This document shows, piece after piece, positions 18,683 to 27,854 of a stretch of 64,000 bases of DNA (the stretch's first letter is position 1; each line of letters starts with the position of its first letter). The translations under genes were made by a program, and so were the position numbers. Source of the stretch: Roseococcus suduntuyensis (lineage in GTDB: Bacteria > Pseudomonadota > Alphaproteobacteria > Acetobacterales > Acetobacteraceae); assembly GCF_014196305.1 (NCBI RefSeq), contig NZ_JACIDJ010000004.1:20556-84555 (forward strand). Direction: 5' to 3'. The notes beneath the pieces are model-generated. The model had not been told where the DNA came from. It did not search any database and saw only the letters and a program-made list of their open reading frames with translations.

Positions 18683-18940
18683 CCTAGAATCCGGCCGCAA
18701 AGCGGCCGGCGCCGCCCACCCGCGCGCCGGGCCAGCGCACCCGCCGCGCGGCGTAGCCAAGCCGCCGGAGGCGGCGCCCGGCGCTTGAGGGCGCAAAAAA
18801 GCCCGCGCCCGGCGCCTGAGGCCGTTAACATCCCAGAATCCGGCCGCACAGCGGCCGGCGCCGCCCAACTGACCGCGCGGCCAGCGCCCCCGCCGCGCGG
18901 CGTAGCCAAGCGCGCGGAGCGCGCGCCCGGCGCCTGAGGG
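18683..18940. repeat. Two direct copies of a 109-bp GC-rich intergenic repeat
   Basis: Copy 1 is 18683-18791 and copy 2 is 18832-18940, about 85 percent alike by eye, separated by 40 bp. Each begins with AGAATCCGGCCGC and an 8-bp hairpin (CCGGCCGC-N3-GCGGCCGG), contains CGCGCGGCGTAGCCAAG, and ends with a GC palindrome plus GGCGCYTGAGGG. The spacer holds a run of six A (TTTTTT on the minus strand) after GC pairs, which could terminate dps transcription. The repeat fills nearly all of the 331-bp gap between parE and dps; 18610-18682 shows nothing recognisable beyond a probable parE leader. Confidence 0.85.
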
Positions 18941-19423
18941 CTAAGAAATATGCGCCTCCAGCATCCACAGCGCCTTGTCCAACATGCGCGAGGTGCCGGT
19001 CAGCAGATCGGCCGTGTCGGCATCGCCCGCCTCGGCGGCGGCGTCCACGGCGGCGCGGGTGGTGCGGGCCAGGGCCGCGTAGCGCTCGGTCAGCGCGGCC
19101 ACATGGTCCAGCCCGTCGCGCGTCGTCTCGGAATAGGGAGCGAGGCGCGTGCGGCTGGCGGCGAGCTGCGTCGTGCCATCGGGCGTGCCGCCGAGCTGCA
19201 CCACGCGCTCGGCCACGTCGTCCACCGTCTCGCTCAGCTGTTCGTAGAAGGTGCCGAACTGCGCGTGCAGGGCGGCGAAATGCGGGCCGCGCACGGTCCA
19301 ATGCGCCATGCGGACGGCGTTGGTCAGGTCCATCAGGTCCACCAGCGCGGCGTTGAGCAGGCCCACGCTGGTCAGCCGGGCATTCTCGCCCAGGTCGTTG
19401 CGGGTGGCGGCGAGCTTGGCCAT
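18941..19423 (-). CDS. dps: Dps-family DNA-binding ferritin
   Basis: 160-residue Dps protein that stores iron using hydrogen peroxide and protects DNA. Ferroxidase residues corresponding to E. coli H51, H63, D78 and E82 appear as His41 (AHWTVRG), His53, Asp68 and Glu72 (DDVAERV). The position of E. coli D67 is Gly57 here, an unusual loss of one ligand. The start at 19423 is fixed by an excellent GAAGGAAGGAC ribosome-binding site; an upstream in-frame ATG at 19450 lacks one. It lies 81 bp downstream of the MFS gene on the same strand. Confidence 0.9.
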   Translation of the reverse strand: MAKLAATRNDLGENARLTSVGLLNAALVDLMDLTNAVRMAHWTVRGPHFAALHAQFGTFYEQLSETVDDVAERVVQLGGTPDGTTQLAASRTRLAPYSETTRDGLDHVAALTERYAALARTTRAAVDAAAEAGDADTADLLTGTSRMLDKALWMLEAHIS

Positions 19424-19504
19424 GGTCTTGTCCTTCCTTCGGTTCTCCACGTCAGATAGGCAGGCTGGGCCGCCGCTTCACCGCATATTGGCGCATTGCT
19501 GCCC

Positions 19505-21115
19505 TCACACCGGAACATTCACATAACGCGCCGCCTCCGGCCCCTGCCCGCCGCCCTCGTGGAAGGTGGCGGCGTGGCGCAGCACGGCGTGGTCCTGCTC
19601 GGTCATGCGGGCGGCCTCGCGCAGGTGCTCGGCCCAGTTCTCGATGGTCCAGAGTTCGACCCAGCGCTCGGGGTGGGCCACGTCCTCGTAGAGGCGCCAC
19701 AGCGCCGCCCCCCCGCGCAGGCGCGCGCGCCGCACCTCGCGCATGGCGGCCAGGAAGGCGGCGCGGCGGGCGGGCGGCACGCGGTAGCGCACCACCTCCA
19801 GCACGCGGTTGTCGCCGCCGGCCAGCAGGGCCTGGAGTTCGGCGGATTCGGGCTCGGGCATCACGAAGGGCGGGGTGGCGGCGGGGGCCTCGCGCAGCGC
19901 CTCGCCATCAATCCGCGCGCCGCGCACCAGCACCGCGGCCGCGGCACCGCCGAGCGCGAAGAGGCCGAGCGTGGTCGGCACGCCGATCAGCCCCGCGATC
20001 CAGCCCGCGCCGGCCGCACCCCCGGCCAGCGCGCCGAAGAAGCACATCTGGTAGATGCCGATGGCCCGCGCCCGCACCCAGGCCGGGGCCGCGATCTGCG
20101 CCGCCGCCTGCAGGGTGGAGGCCGCGGAAATCCAGGCCACGCCGTAGATCACCATGGCCAGCGCGGCAAAGACCCAGTGGTGCAGCGTGGCCATCATGGC
20201 CATGGCGAGCGCGCCGAGCAGCGAGCCCACGAAGACCATTCCCGACCGGTCCAGCCGCCGCCGCGCCATGGGGAGCAGGAAGCCCGCGGCCACGGCGCCC
20301 GCGCCCATGCAGCCCAGCAGCAGGCCGAAGGCCTCGGGGCCGAGGCCCAGCTCCTCGCGCACCAAGAGCGGCAGCAGCCCCCAGACGGCCGAGGTGAACA
20401 GGAAGAACACCACCGCGCGGAGGATGGCCGCGTGCATGGCGGGCGAGGCCGCGACATAGCGCGCCCCGGCCCGCACGGCGGAGAGGAATGGCTCCGGCGC
20501 CGGACGGTTCACCGCCACCGGCCGCTTCCAGCGCCACAACGCCCCCACCAGCACCAGCACGCAGAGCGCGTTCAGCAGGAAGGCCGCCCCCACCCCGGCC
20601 CAGGCGATGGCCAGCCCGCCAATGGCGGGGCCGATCGCGCGGGTGATGTTGAAGCCGATGCCGTTCAGCGCGATGGCGCCCATCAGGTCCTCGCGCGGGA
20701 CCAGCTCCGGCGTGGTGGCGGCCCAGCCGGGGAAGCTCATGGCGAGGCCCGCCCCCAGCCCGAACGTCAGCGCCACCAGCCCCCAGGGGCCCAGCATGCC
20801 CGTCCAGGACAGGATGCAGAGCAGCAGGGCCACGAAGGTCATCCAGAGCTGCGCGCCGATGAGGAAGTGGCGGCGGTCAATGATGTCGGCCAGCGCGCCG
20901 GCCGGCAGGGCCAGCAGGAAGACGGGCACCATGGAGGCGGCCTGCACCAGGCTCACCATCATGGGCGAGGGGTCGAGGCCGGTCATCATCCAGCCGGCGG
21001 CCGTGTTCTGGATGAACAGCCCGATGTTGGAGACGAGGTTGGCGAGCCAGAGGGTGCGGAAATCGGCGTGGCGCAGCGGCGCCAGGGCAGCGGGTCTTTG
21101 CATCGCGGCGCACAA
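19505..21115 (-). CDS. MFS exporter with C-terminal ABM-like domain (MFS_3 family)
   Basis: 536-residue protein. Residues 1 to about 400 form a 12-helix major-facilitator domain of the EntS/MFS_3 type (early segment DFRTLWLANLVSNIGLFIQN, then LPAGALADIIDRR as the loop 2-3 motif). A soluble tail of about 110 residues resembles the antibiotic-biosynthesis-monooxygenase fold (VVRYRVPPARRAAFLAAMRE, then RLYEDVAHPERWVELW). Such fusions are known in the MFS_3 family; the substrate is unknown. The ATG at 21115 is used; an internal ATG five codons later is possible. Confidence 0.85.
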   Translation of the reverse strand: MCAAMQRPAALAPLRHADFRTLWLANLVSNIGLFIQNTAAGWMMTGLDPSPMMVSLVQAASMVPVFLLALPAGALADIIDRRHFLIGAQLWMTFVALLLCILSWTGMLGPWGLVALTFGLGAGLAMSFPGWAATTPELVPREDLMGAIALNGIGFNITRAIGPAIGGLAIAWAGVGAAFLLNALCVLVLVGALWRWKRPVAVNRPAPEPFLSAVRAGARYVAASPAMHAAILRAVVFFLFTSAVWGLLPLLVREELGLGPEAFGLLLGCMGAGAVAAGFLLPMARRRLDRSGMVFVGSLLGALAMAMMATLHHWVFAALAMVIYGVAWISAASTLQAAAQIAAPAWVRARAIGIYQMCFFGALAGGAAGAGWIAGLIGVPTTLGLFALGGAAAAVLVRGARIDGEALREAPAATPPFVMPEPESAELQALLAGGDNRVLEVVRYRVPPARRAAFLAAMREVRRARLRGGAALWRLYEDVAHPERWVELWTIENWAEHLREAARMTEQDHAVLRHAATFHEGGGQGPEAARYVNVPV

Positions 21116-21151
21116 TGCCCGGGAAAAGGCTACCCGGGTGTTACCCTTCGT

Positions 21152-22219
21152 TCACGGGAGGGGCAGCAAGGCCTCCGCCTCCGTCCACCAGCGCGCCACC
21201 AGTTCCGCGGCCGGCTCCGCCCGCGCCAGCGCCGCCCCCTGCCCCGCCCAGGCCTGCATGCGCGACACATCGCCCGCCGCCACGGCCTCGGCCCGCATCG
21301 GCGCGCTGAGGGTCCGCTGCACGGGATAGGGCGCGGCCGGCAGGTGCGCGAAGGCCTCGGTGGCGGAATTGCGGATGCCCCGCCCGGCGCGGCCCGAGAA
21401 GGCGCGGGTCAGCACCGTGTCCTCGGGGGCGGTGCGGGCCAGGGCATCGGCCCAGGCGGGCGCGATGGCCGCCTCGGGCGTGCGGAGGAAGGCCGTGCCC
21501 ATCTGCACGGCGCTCGCGCCCAGGGTGAGCGCGGCGGCGATGCCGCGCCCGTCCATGATGCCGCCCGCCGCCACCACGGGCACCCGCAGCGCATCGGCCA
21601 GGCGGGGGATGAGGGCAAAGAGGGGGATGGCCTGGGCCTCGCCCCGCGCCGGGTCGAAGCTGCCGCGATGCCCGCCCGCCTCGGCGCCCTGGGCCACCAC
21701 GGCGTCGGCGCCGGCGGCCTGGGCTGCCAATGCTTCGTCCAGCGTGGTGGCGTTGGCGATCCAGAGGATGCCGGCCGCCTTCAGCGCTGCCACGAAAGCT
21801 GCGTCCCACAACCCCATGATGGTCGAGACCACGCCAGCGCGCACCGCCAGCAGGGCTTCGCACTGCGCGGCGAAGTCCGGCAGGAAGGGGCCCTCGCCCG
21901 GCGCGGGCGGCAGGGGGCCGAGCGTGCCCAGCGCCTGGCGCGCGGCCTCCTCCCGCGCCGCGTCGCGCGGGGGCGGCGGGTCGGGCGTCCAGAGGTTCAC
22001 CTGGAAGGCGCCGTTGCTGGAGGCGCGGAAGGACGCCGCCCAGGCCGCGATCTCGGCCGGCGAGGATTGCAGCGCGCCGAAGCCGCCCATGCCGCCGGCA
22101 TTTGCGACGGCGGCGGCCAGCGCGGGTGGCGCGGCGCCGGCCATGGGCGCCTGCAGGATGGGGACCCGCAGGCCGAAGCGGGCGCAGAAGGCATCGGCAC
22201 GGGCGCGGGCGGACATCAT
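21152..22219 (-). CDS. Nitronate monooxygenase-type flavin oxidoreductase
   Basis: 355-residue FMN-dependent TIM-barrel enzyme of the 2-nitropropane dioxygenase/nitronate monooxygenase family, which oxidises alkyl nitronates or acts as an NAD(P)H:quinone reductase. Visible motifs: [11 protein letters not shown] near the N terminus, [18 protein letters not shown] with the catalytic His, and the phosphate-binding part [17 protein letters not shown] and [12 protein letters not shown]. Divergent from glmM, with 97 bp between starts. Substrate not assigned. Confidence 0.88.
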   Translation of the reverse strand: MMSARARADAFCARFGLRVPILQAPMAGAAPPALAAAVANAGGMGGFGALQSSPAEIAAWAASFRASSNGAFQVNLWTPDPPPPRDAAREEAARQALGTLGPLPPAPGEGPFLPDFAAQCEALLAVRAGVVSTIMGLWDAAFVAALKAAGILWIANATTLDEALAAQAAGADAVVAQGAEAGGHRGSFDPARGEAQAIPLFALIPRLADALRVPVVAAGGIMDGRGIAAALTLGASAVQMGTAFLRTPEAAIAPAWADALARTAPEDTVLTRAFSGRAGRGIRNSATEAFAHLPAAPYPVQRTLSAPMRAEAVAAGDVSRMQAWAGQGAALARAEPAAELVARWWTEAEALLPLP

Positions 22220-22316
22220 GCGGCCAGGGTGCGCCGCCCGGCTGGCCCGTCAAGATGGACGCGCGAACAAGCCGGCGGTAGCACTTACCCAGTTACAGCG
22301 GCCAGATAGGAATGCC

Positions 22317-23696
22317 ATGAGTCCCGACAGCCTGCCGCCCGCACGCCCGCGCAAACTCTTCGGCACCGATGGAATCCGTGGCGTGGCCAACCGCCCGCCC
22401 ATGGATGCCGGCACGGCGCTGCGCCTGGGCCAGGCGGCGGGGCGGTTCTTCAACCGAGGCACGCACCGGCATCGCGTGGTCATCGGCAAGGACACGCGGC
22501 TGTCGGGCTACATGCTGGAACCGGCGCTGACGGCGGGGTTCATCGGCGCGGGCATGGATGTGGTGCTGGTGGGGCCGCTGCCCACGCCCGCCATCGCGCT
22601 GCTGACGCGTTCGCTCCGCGCGGACCTGGGCGTCATGATCAGCGCCTCGCACAACCCGCACGAGGACAACGGCATCAAGCTCTTCGGCCCGGACGGCCTC
22701 AAGCTGTCCGATGAGCAGGAGGGCGAGATCGAGGCGCTGATGGGTGGCGACCTGAGCGCGGCACTCGTCTCGCCGGAGAAACTCGGCCGCGCCTCGCGCC
22801 TGGAGGATGCGCCTGGCCGCTACATCGAGGCCGCGAAGGCGAGCTTCCCGCGCGGCCTGACGCTGGAGGGGCTGCGCGTCATCGTGGATTGCGCGCATGG
22901 CGCCGCCTACAAGGTGGCCCCCACCGTGCTGTGGGAATTGGGCGCCGAGGTGGTCTCGGTCGGCGTGCAGCCCGATGGCTTCAACATCAACCGCGGCGTC
23001 GGCTCCACCTCGCCCAAGCAACTGGCCGAGATCGTGCGGGAACGCCGCGCCGATATCGGCATCGCGCTCGATGGCGACGCGGACCGGCTGGTGCTGGTGG
23101 ACGAGGCCGGCGCGCCGGTGGATGGCGACCAGATCCTGGCGCTGATCGCGGAATCCTGGGCGCGCGAGGGAAGGCTCAAGGGGGGCGCGGTGGTGGCCAC
23201 CGTCATGAGCAACATGGGGCTGGAACGCTTCCTGGGCCGCAAGGGCATCACCCTGCACCGCACCCCGGTGGGCGACCGCTATGTGGGCGAACGCATGCGC
23301 GAACTGGGCTGCAACCTCGGCGGGGAGCAATCCGGCCACATGATCATGAACGACTTCGGCACCACGGGCGACGGGCTGGTGGCCGCCCTCCAGGTCCTGG
23401 CCGTGCTGGTCGAGGAGAAGCGCCCCGCGAGCCAGGCCTGCAACCGCTTCACCCCCCTGCCCCAGCGCCTGGTGAACATCCGCTTCGCCGGCCCCTCGCC
23501 GCTGAAGGACGCCGGCGTGCAGGCGCTGATCGCGGAGGAGGAGGAGCGGCTGGGCACCCAGGGCCGCGTGCTGATCCGCGCCTCAGGCACCGAGCCCTTG
23601 ATCCGCGTGATGGTGGAGGCCGAGGAGGAAAGCTTGCTGAACGAATCCCTGGACCGGCTCTGCGGCCCCATCCGCGTCAAGGCGGGTGCGGCATGA
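22317..23696 (+). CDS. glmM: Phosphoglucosamine mutase
   Basis: 459-residue enzyme converting glucosamine-6-phosphate to glucosamine-1-phosphate for peptidoglycan and LPS synthesis. The activated phosphoserine is Ser111 in ISASHNP; the Mg-binding loop is DGDADR (Asp252, 254, 256); the C-terminal phosphate-binding motif [14 protein letters not shown] is intact. The ATG at 22317 (MSPDSLPP) precedes the [10 protein letters not shown] segment; an open frame upstream is the antisense of the neighbouring gene. Overlaps thiD by ATGA at 23693-23696. Confidence 0.95.
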   Translation: MSPDSLPPARPRKLFGTDGIRGVANRPPMDAGTALRLGQAAGRFFNRGTHRHRVVIGKDTRLSGYMLEPALTAGFIGAGMDVVLVGPLPTPAIALLTRSLRADLGVMISASHNPHEDNGIKLFGPDGLKLSDEQEGEIEALMGGDLSAALVSPEKLGRASRLEDAPGRYIEAAKASFPRGLTLEGLRVIVDCAHGAAYKVAPTVLWELGAEVVSVGVQPDGFNINRGVGSTSPKQLAEIVRERRADIGIALDGDADRLVLVDEAGAPVDGDQILALIAESWAREGRLKGGAVVATVMSNMGLERFLGRKGITLHRTPVGDRYVGERMRELGCNLGGEQSGHMIMNDFGTTGDGLVAALQVLAVLVEEKRPASQACNRFTPLPQRLVNIRFAGPSPLKDAGVQALIAEEEERLGTQGRVLIRASGTEPLIRVMVEAEEESLLNESLDRLCGPIRVKAGAA

Positions 23697-24511
23697 AGGG
23701 CCGCGTCCTCATCTGCGCGGGCTCCGATTCCGGGGGTGGCGCGGGCATCCAGGCCGACATCAAGGCGGTCACCGCGCTGGGCGGCTTCGCCATGACGGCC
23801 ATCACGGCGCTGACGGCGCAGAACACGCTGGGCGTGCAGGGCGTGTTTCCCGTCCCCACGGATTTCATCGCGGCGCAGATCGCCTCCGTGATGGATGACC
23901 TGGGTGCCGACGCCATCAAGACCGGCATGCTGCACGACACGCCCACCATCAACCTGGTCTGCGACGAGCTGCTGGCGCGCGCCCCCGGCGTGCCCCTGGT
24001 GGCGGACCCCGTGATGGTGGCCAAGGGCGGCCACCGCCTGCTGGACCCCGAGGCGGTGGAGACGCTGATGCGCCGCCTGATGCCGATGGTGACGGTGCTG
24101 ACGCCGAACATCCCCGAGGCCGAGGTGCTGGCGGGCATGGACATCCGGACCGAGGCCGACATGCTGCGCGCGGCCGAGGCGCTGCTGACGCTGGGCGTGC
24201 CCGCGGTGCTGCTCAAGGGCGGGCACATGGAGGGCGAGGTGCTGGTGGATTTGCTGGCCACGCCCGACGGCGTCACCCGCTTCGAAGAGCTGCGGATTGA
24301 TACGCCGCACACCCATGGCACGGGCTGCACCCTCGCCTCCGCCATCGCCACCGGCCTCGCCCAGGGGATGCCGCTGCTGCCGGCGGTGGAGCGCGCGCGG
24401 CGCTATGTGCGCGCGGCCATCCAGTCGGCGCCGGGCTTCGGCGCGGGGCATGGGCCGCTGGACCATGGGGTGACGGTGGACCCGGCGCGGATCACCGCCG
24501 GCGGGGTCTGA
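23693..24511 (+). CDS. thiD: Hydroxymethylpyrimidine/phosphomethylpyrimidine kinase
   Basis: 272-residue ribokinase-fold kinase phosphorylating HMP and HMP-phosphate in thiamine biosynthesis. It shows the N-terminal [29 protein letters not shown]-type substrate region (here [12 protein letters not shown]), and the C-terminal anion-hole motif [13 protein letters not shown] with its catalytic Cys. The start codon overlaps the glmM stop codon. The glmM-thiD coupling implies cotranscription of cell-wall and cofactor genes, probably without functional linkage. Confidence 0.94.
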   Translation: MKGRVLICAGSDSGGGAGIQADIKAVTALGGFAMTAITALTAQNTLGVQGVFPVPTDFIAAQIASVMDDLGADAIKTGMLHDTPTINLVCDELLARAPGVPLVADPVMVAKGGHRLLDPEAVETLMRRLMPMVTVLTPNIPEAEVLAGMDIRTEADMLRAAEALLTLGVPAVLLKGGHMEGEVLVDLLATPDGVTRFEELRIDTPHTHGTGCTLASAIATGLAQGMPLLPAVERARRYVRAAIQSAPGFGAGHGPLDHGVTVDPARITAGGV

Positions 24512-24519
24512 CCGGGGCG

Positions 24520-25437
24520 GTGCAACTGCGTCACCTGCCTTTGCCGCTGCTCGCCATGCCGATTGGGCTGGGCGGGCTTGGCCTCACCTGGCGCGACGCG
24601 GCGCGCAACCACGGCGCCTCGGCCCTGGTGGGCGAGGCGGTGATGGTGCTCGCCGTGCTGGCCTGGGGGCTGCTGATCGGCCTGCATCTGCTGCGCGCGC
24701 TGCGCCACCCCGATGCGGTGGCCGAGGATTGGCGCCACCCGGTGCGCGCCAGCTTCTTCGCCGCGGGCAGCATCGGCGCCATGGAGGTGGCGGCCGCCTT
24801 CATCCCCTGGGCGCCGGGCCTCGCGCGCTGGCTGCTGCTGCTGGCCATCGCCGCGCATGTGGGCGTGGCGCTGGCGTTGCTGGCGCGCTGCATCCGCGGC
24901 CATGGCCATGTGGACATGCTGGCCCCGCCCTTGCTGCTGCCGCTGGTGGGGCATGTGGTGGGGGCGATGTTCTGCGCGGCACTCGGCATGCAGGTGCTGG
25001 GCTGGATGCTGCTGGGGGTGGGGGGGCTGCTGTGGCTGCTGGTGATGCCGCTGCTGCTGTGGCGGCTGATCGCGCGGCCCGACCTGCCGCCGGCGCTGCG
25101 CCCCTCGCTGGCCATGTTCCTGGCGCCGCCCACGGTGGGCAGCCTGGCCGTGGCCTCGCTCGCGGGGGTGGGGCCATGGGTGCTGGCCCTGTTCGGGCTG
25201 TCCTGCTTCCTGCTGGCGCTGCTGGTGCTGGGGCTGCCCTACATGCTGGCGGCGGGCTTCACCCCGGCGCTGTGGTCCTTCACCTTCCCGCTGGCCAATT
25301 TCGCGGCGGTGATGGCGCTGGTGGCGCCGGGCGCCCCGGCCTGGGCGGCGCTGCTGGTGGTGACGGGCGTGATCGGGGTGATCCTGGCGCTGACCTTGCG
25401 CGCGGCCTGGGACGGGCGGCTGCTGGCGCCGCCTTGA
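24520..25437 (+). CDS. TehA/SLAC1-type tellurite resistance/dicarboxylate carrier family protein
   Basis: 305-residue protein of about ten membrane helices in the TDT family (TehA, Mae1, SLAC1), whose members conduct anions or export dicarboxylates or tellurite. Family-like segments are WSFTFPLANFAAVMA near the C terminus and the N-terminal PIGLGGLGLTWRDA. The start is GTG at 24520 with a GGGGCG ribosome-binding site, 8 bp after the thiD stop codon. No tehB-type methyltransferase is adjacent. Specific substrate unknown. Confidence 0.82.
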   Translation: MQLRHLPLPLLAMPIGLGGLGLTWRDAARNHGASALVGEAVMVLAVLAWGLLIGLHLLRALRHPDAVAEDWRHPVRASFFAAGSIGAMEVAAAFIPWAPGLARWLLLLAIAAHVGVALALLARCIRGHGHVDMLAPPLLLPLVGHVVGAMFCAALGMQVLGWMLLGVGGLLWLLVMPLLLWRLIARPDLPPALRPSLAMFLAPPTVGSLAVASLAGVGPWVLALFGLSCFLLALLVLGLPYMLAAGFTPALWSFTFPLANFAAVMALVAPGAPAWAALLVVTGVIGVILALTLRAAWDGRLLAPP

Positions 25438-25444
25438 GCGCACC

Positions 25445-26164
25445 TCAGCGCAGCTCCACCGCATAGCGCAGCGCGTCCGTCCGCAGCAGGGTGTGACGGT
25501 GCTCCACCCGCCGGTCCAGCACATCGAAGGCGACGCGCGAGATGGCGAGCAGCGGCGTGCCTTCCGGCACATCCAGACGCGCGGCGGCCTCGGCGGGGGC
25601 GGCGATGGCCGTCAGCCGTTCCTCCACGCGCAGCACCGTCACGCCGTGGTGACGCTGGTAGTGGACATAGAGCTCATCCTCCAGCACCTGGCCGAGCGGC
25701 AGGGCGAAGCCCGCGAAGAGCGTCGCCGGCAGGGCGATGGCCTCCAGCACCACGGGCCGGCCTTCCACCAGGCGCAGGCGTTCCATGGCCACCACGCGGG
25801 CGCGGGGCGCGAGGGAGAGCGCGGCCGCCTCCGCCCCGCGCGCGGGGCGGGTTTCCAGGAGATGCGCGATGGAGGTGGGCACGGGGCGCGCGCCGCCCGG
25901 CGTCTCCACGCGGAAGAAATGGAACAGGGCGCGGGCGGAGGTGGCCTCGGCCACATAGGTGCCCGCCCCCTGGCGGCGCTCGATGACGTGCTGCGCCTCA
26001 AGTGCCGCCAAGGCGCGGCGCAGCGTGCCCTGGCTGATGCCGTATTCGGCGGCGAGCACGGGCTCGGTCGGCAGCGCCGCCCCCGGCGCCCATTCGCCCG
26101 CGGCGATGCGCGCGCGCAGCGCGGCCTCGATACGGGCGTAGAGGGGCGCCGGCTGGGCCTTCAA
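25445..26164 (-). CDS. GntR/HutC-family transcriptional regulator (UTRA domain)
   Basis: 239-residue regulator. An N-terminal winged helix-turn-helix (about residues 5-70: LYARIEAALRARIAAGEW and EYGISQGTLRRALAALE) is followed by a UTRA effector domain (about 95-235) that binds small organic ligands. I assign a TTG start at 26164: it overlaps the stop codon of the TPP-enzyme gene as TTGA, and the next residues are the expected GntR start (LKAQPAPLYARI). The open frame upstream is antisense-like. Its likely target is the GTCTT-N4-AAGAC palindrome at 27817-27830, making it an autoregulatory repressor of both divergent units. Confidence 0.88.
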   Translation of the reverse strand: MKAQPAPLYARIEAALRARIAAGEWAPGAALPTEPVLAAEYGISQGTLRRALAALEAQHVIERRQGAGTYVAEATSARALFHFFRVETPGGARPVPTSIAHLLETRPARGAEAAALSLAPRARVVAMERLRLVEGRPVVLEAIALPATLFAGFALPLGQVLEDELYVHYQRHHGVTVLRVEERLTAIAAPAEAAARLDVPEGTPLLAISRVAFDVLDRRVEHRHTLLRTDALRYAVELR

Positions 26165-27777
26165 GCAGGGCGACGCAGCCCGGGGGCGGGCTGCCCTTCG
26201 ATCAGCACGTTCACCACCGCGGGCTTGCCGCTGGCGAAGGCGCGCTCCAGCGCGGGGTGGAGTTCCTCGAAGCGCGTCACGAACTCCCCATGGCCGCCGA
26301 GTGCCGCCGCCACCAGGTCGTAGCGCGTGGCCTTCCCCAGGTCGCAGCCATGGGCGCGGTCGGCGCCATAGTCGCGCTTCTGGATCTGGTATTCCGCGTT
26401 CCACACGCCGTCATTGCCGACGACGCAGACGAAGGGGAGGTTGTGGCGCACGGCGGTGTCGAACTCGGCCATGTGGAAGCCGAAGGTGCCATCGCCCATG
26501 CAGGCCACGACCTTGCCTTCCGGCCGCGCCGCGCGGGCGGCGATGGCGAAGCAGGTGACGGCACCGATGGCGCCCGCCACGCCATTCGTGATGCGCTCCC
26601 GCCCCTTCAGGATGGCCTGCATCCACTGCCCCACCTCGCCGCCATCGAGCATGAGGGAGGTGTCGTCGCCCAGGTGCTGTTGCAGCGCCATGGCCAGCGT
26701 GGCGGGGTGGATGGGGCCCTCCGCGCGGTCCTGATATTGCGCCCAGCCGGGTGGGCGATACGCCAGCACCTCGCGCGTGAAATCACCCCAGGCCGCGTTG
26801 GGGTGCGCGGTGGCGGCGGCGGCGAGTGCCGTGCAGGCCTCGATGGGCGAGGCCATGGCCACCAGGGCCAGCCTCTCACCCAGCCCCTTCTGCGCGCGGG
26901 TGACCAGCGCGGCATCGGGCTCGATGGCGATGAAGCGGGCCTTCGGCGCCGCGTTGCCGAACTTCAGCGTGAAGTCGAGCGGCTTGCCCAGCAGCACCAG
27001 CAGGTCCGCCTGTTCCAGCGCCTCGGCGATGGAGCCGAGCGAGGGGTCGTTCAGCCCGCGCGGGCTTTCCATCATGATGCTGGGCAGGCCGGTGGCCTTC
27101 TCCAGCGCGGCGCGGGCCTTGCTGCCCTCGGGGTTGTTCAGCGCGGAACCCACCACGATCAGCGGCTTTTGCGCGGCATTGATGACCCCCAGCACGGCGG
27201 CGCGGCTTTCGGGCGCGAGCGGCATGGCGGGTGCCGCATAGGCGGCCTCGTCGGGGAGGATGGGCTTGGCCTTGCCCTCCAGCACATCGGTGGGCAGCGA
27301 GATATGCACGGGACCGGGCCGCCCGCCGCGCGCGATGGAGAAGGCGCGCGCCACGTCCTGCGCCAGGCCCGCCGTGCTCTCGGCGAGCCAGGCGGCCTTG
27401 GTCAGCGGCGCGGCCATGGCCACCTGCGGCGTCTCCTGGAAGGCGCCCATGCCCAGCTGGTCCGTCGGCGCATGGCCGGACAGCAGCAGCACCGGCACCT
27501 CGCCCGCCATGGCCGTCGGCAGGGCCGCGCAGGCGTTGGAATGGCCCTGGCCGCCGGTGACCAGCGCCACGCCCACCTCGCCCGTCAGCCGCGCCCAGGC
27601 CTCGGCCATGTGGACGGCGGCGGCCTCGTGGCGGACATGGATGATGCTGATGTTGTCGCCGAAGGCCGCGTCATAGACCTCCATGATGTGGTTGCCGGAG
27701 AGGCTGAACACGCGGGTCACGCCGCCGCGCTTCAGTGCCCCCCAGAGGATGTCCGCGCCGCGGAGTTCGTGCTGCAT
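26161..27777 (-). CDS. Thiamine-pyrophosphate-dependent enzyme (acetolactate synthase/2-hydroxyacyl-CoA lyase superfamily)
   Basis: 538-residue three-domain TPP enzyme. The cofactor-activating Glu is Glu51 in RHEAAAVHMAEA; the TPP/Mg-binding motif starts GDGTFGFHMAEF and ends around VVGNDGVWNAE. Overall wording resembles acetolactate synthase large subunits, oxalyl-CoA decarboxylase and 2-hydroxyacyl-CoA lyase, so it may decarboxylate a 2-oxo acid or cleave a 2-hydroxyacyl substrate. The ATG at 27777 has an AAGGGGA ribosome-binding site. It shares a 77-bp divergent promoter with the oxidoreductase operon, and is cotranscribed with the GntR gene. Confidence 0.85.
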   Translation of the reverse strand: MQHELRGADILWGALKRGGVTRVFSLSGNHIMEVYDAAFGDNISIIHVRHEAAAVHMAEAWARLTGEVGVALVTGGQGHSNACAALPTAMAGEVPVLLLSGHAPTDQLGMGAFQETPQVAMAAPLTKAAWLAESTAGLAQDVARAFSIARGGRPGPVHISLPTDVLEGKAKPILPDEAAYAAPAMPLAPESRAAVLGVINAAQKPLIVVGSALNNPEGSKARAALEKATGLPSIMMESPRGLNDPSLGSIAEALEQADLLVLLGKPLDFTLKFGNAAPKARFIAIEPDAALVTRAQKGLGERLALVAMASPIEACTALAAAATAHPNAAWGDFTREVLAYRPPGWAQYQDRAEGPIHPATLAMALQQHLGDDTSLMLDGGEVGQWMQAILKGRERITNGVAGAIGAVTCFAIAARAARPEGKVVACMGDGTFGFHMAEFDTAVRHNLPFVCVVGNDGVWNAEYQIQKRDYGADRAHGCDLGKATRYDLVAAALGGHGEFVTRFEELHPALERAFASGKPAVVNVLIEGQPAPGLRRPA

Positions 27778-27816
27778 CTTGGCTTTCCCCTTCGTCGAGG
27801 GGCGCAGCCTGCCCCG

Positions 27817-27830
27817 GTCTTGTATAAGAC
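27817..27830. promoter_or_regulatory. Palindromic operator, probable GntR/UTRA binding site
   Basis: The 14-bp perfect palindrome GTCTT-GTAT-AAGAC lies between the divergent starts at 27777 and 27855. It resembles HutC/FadR-subfamily sites (CTTGTATA-type half-sites). It contains TATAAG (27823-27828), a good -10 element for the plus-strand operon, and TATACA on the opposite strand, so a bound repressor would block both promoters. The regulator is most likely the one encoded at 25445-26164. Confidence 0.7.
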
Positions 27831-27854
27831 TCAAGCCCGGGGCAGAGTGCGGGG

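Noticed and set aside
15181-18687. Long plus-strand open frame across sodB and parE
   Set aside because: Runs in the wrong frame through sodB and antisense to parE; no recognisable domain.
26161-27777. Sulfoacetaldehyde acetyltransferase (Xsc), suggested by the neighbouring TauE/SafE carrier
   Set aside because: No pta, tauXY or sulfonate transporter is present and the wording is closer to acetolactate synthase/2-hydroxyacyl-CoA lyase; the neighbours are diacid enzymes.
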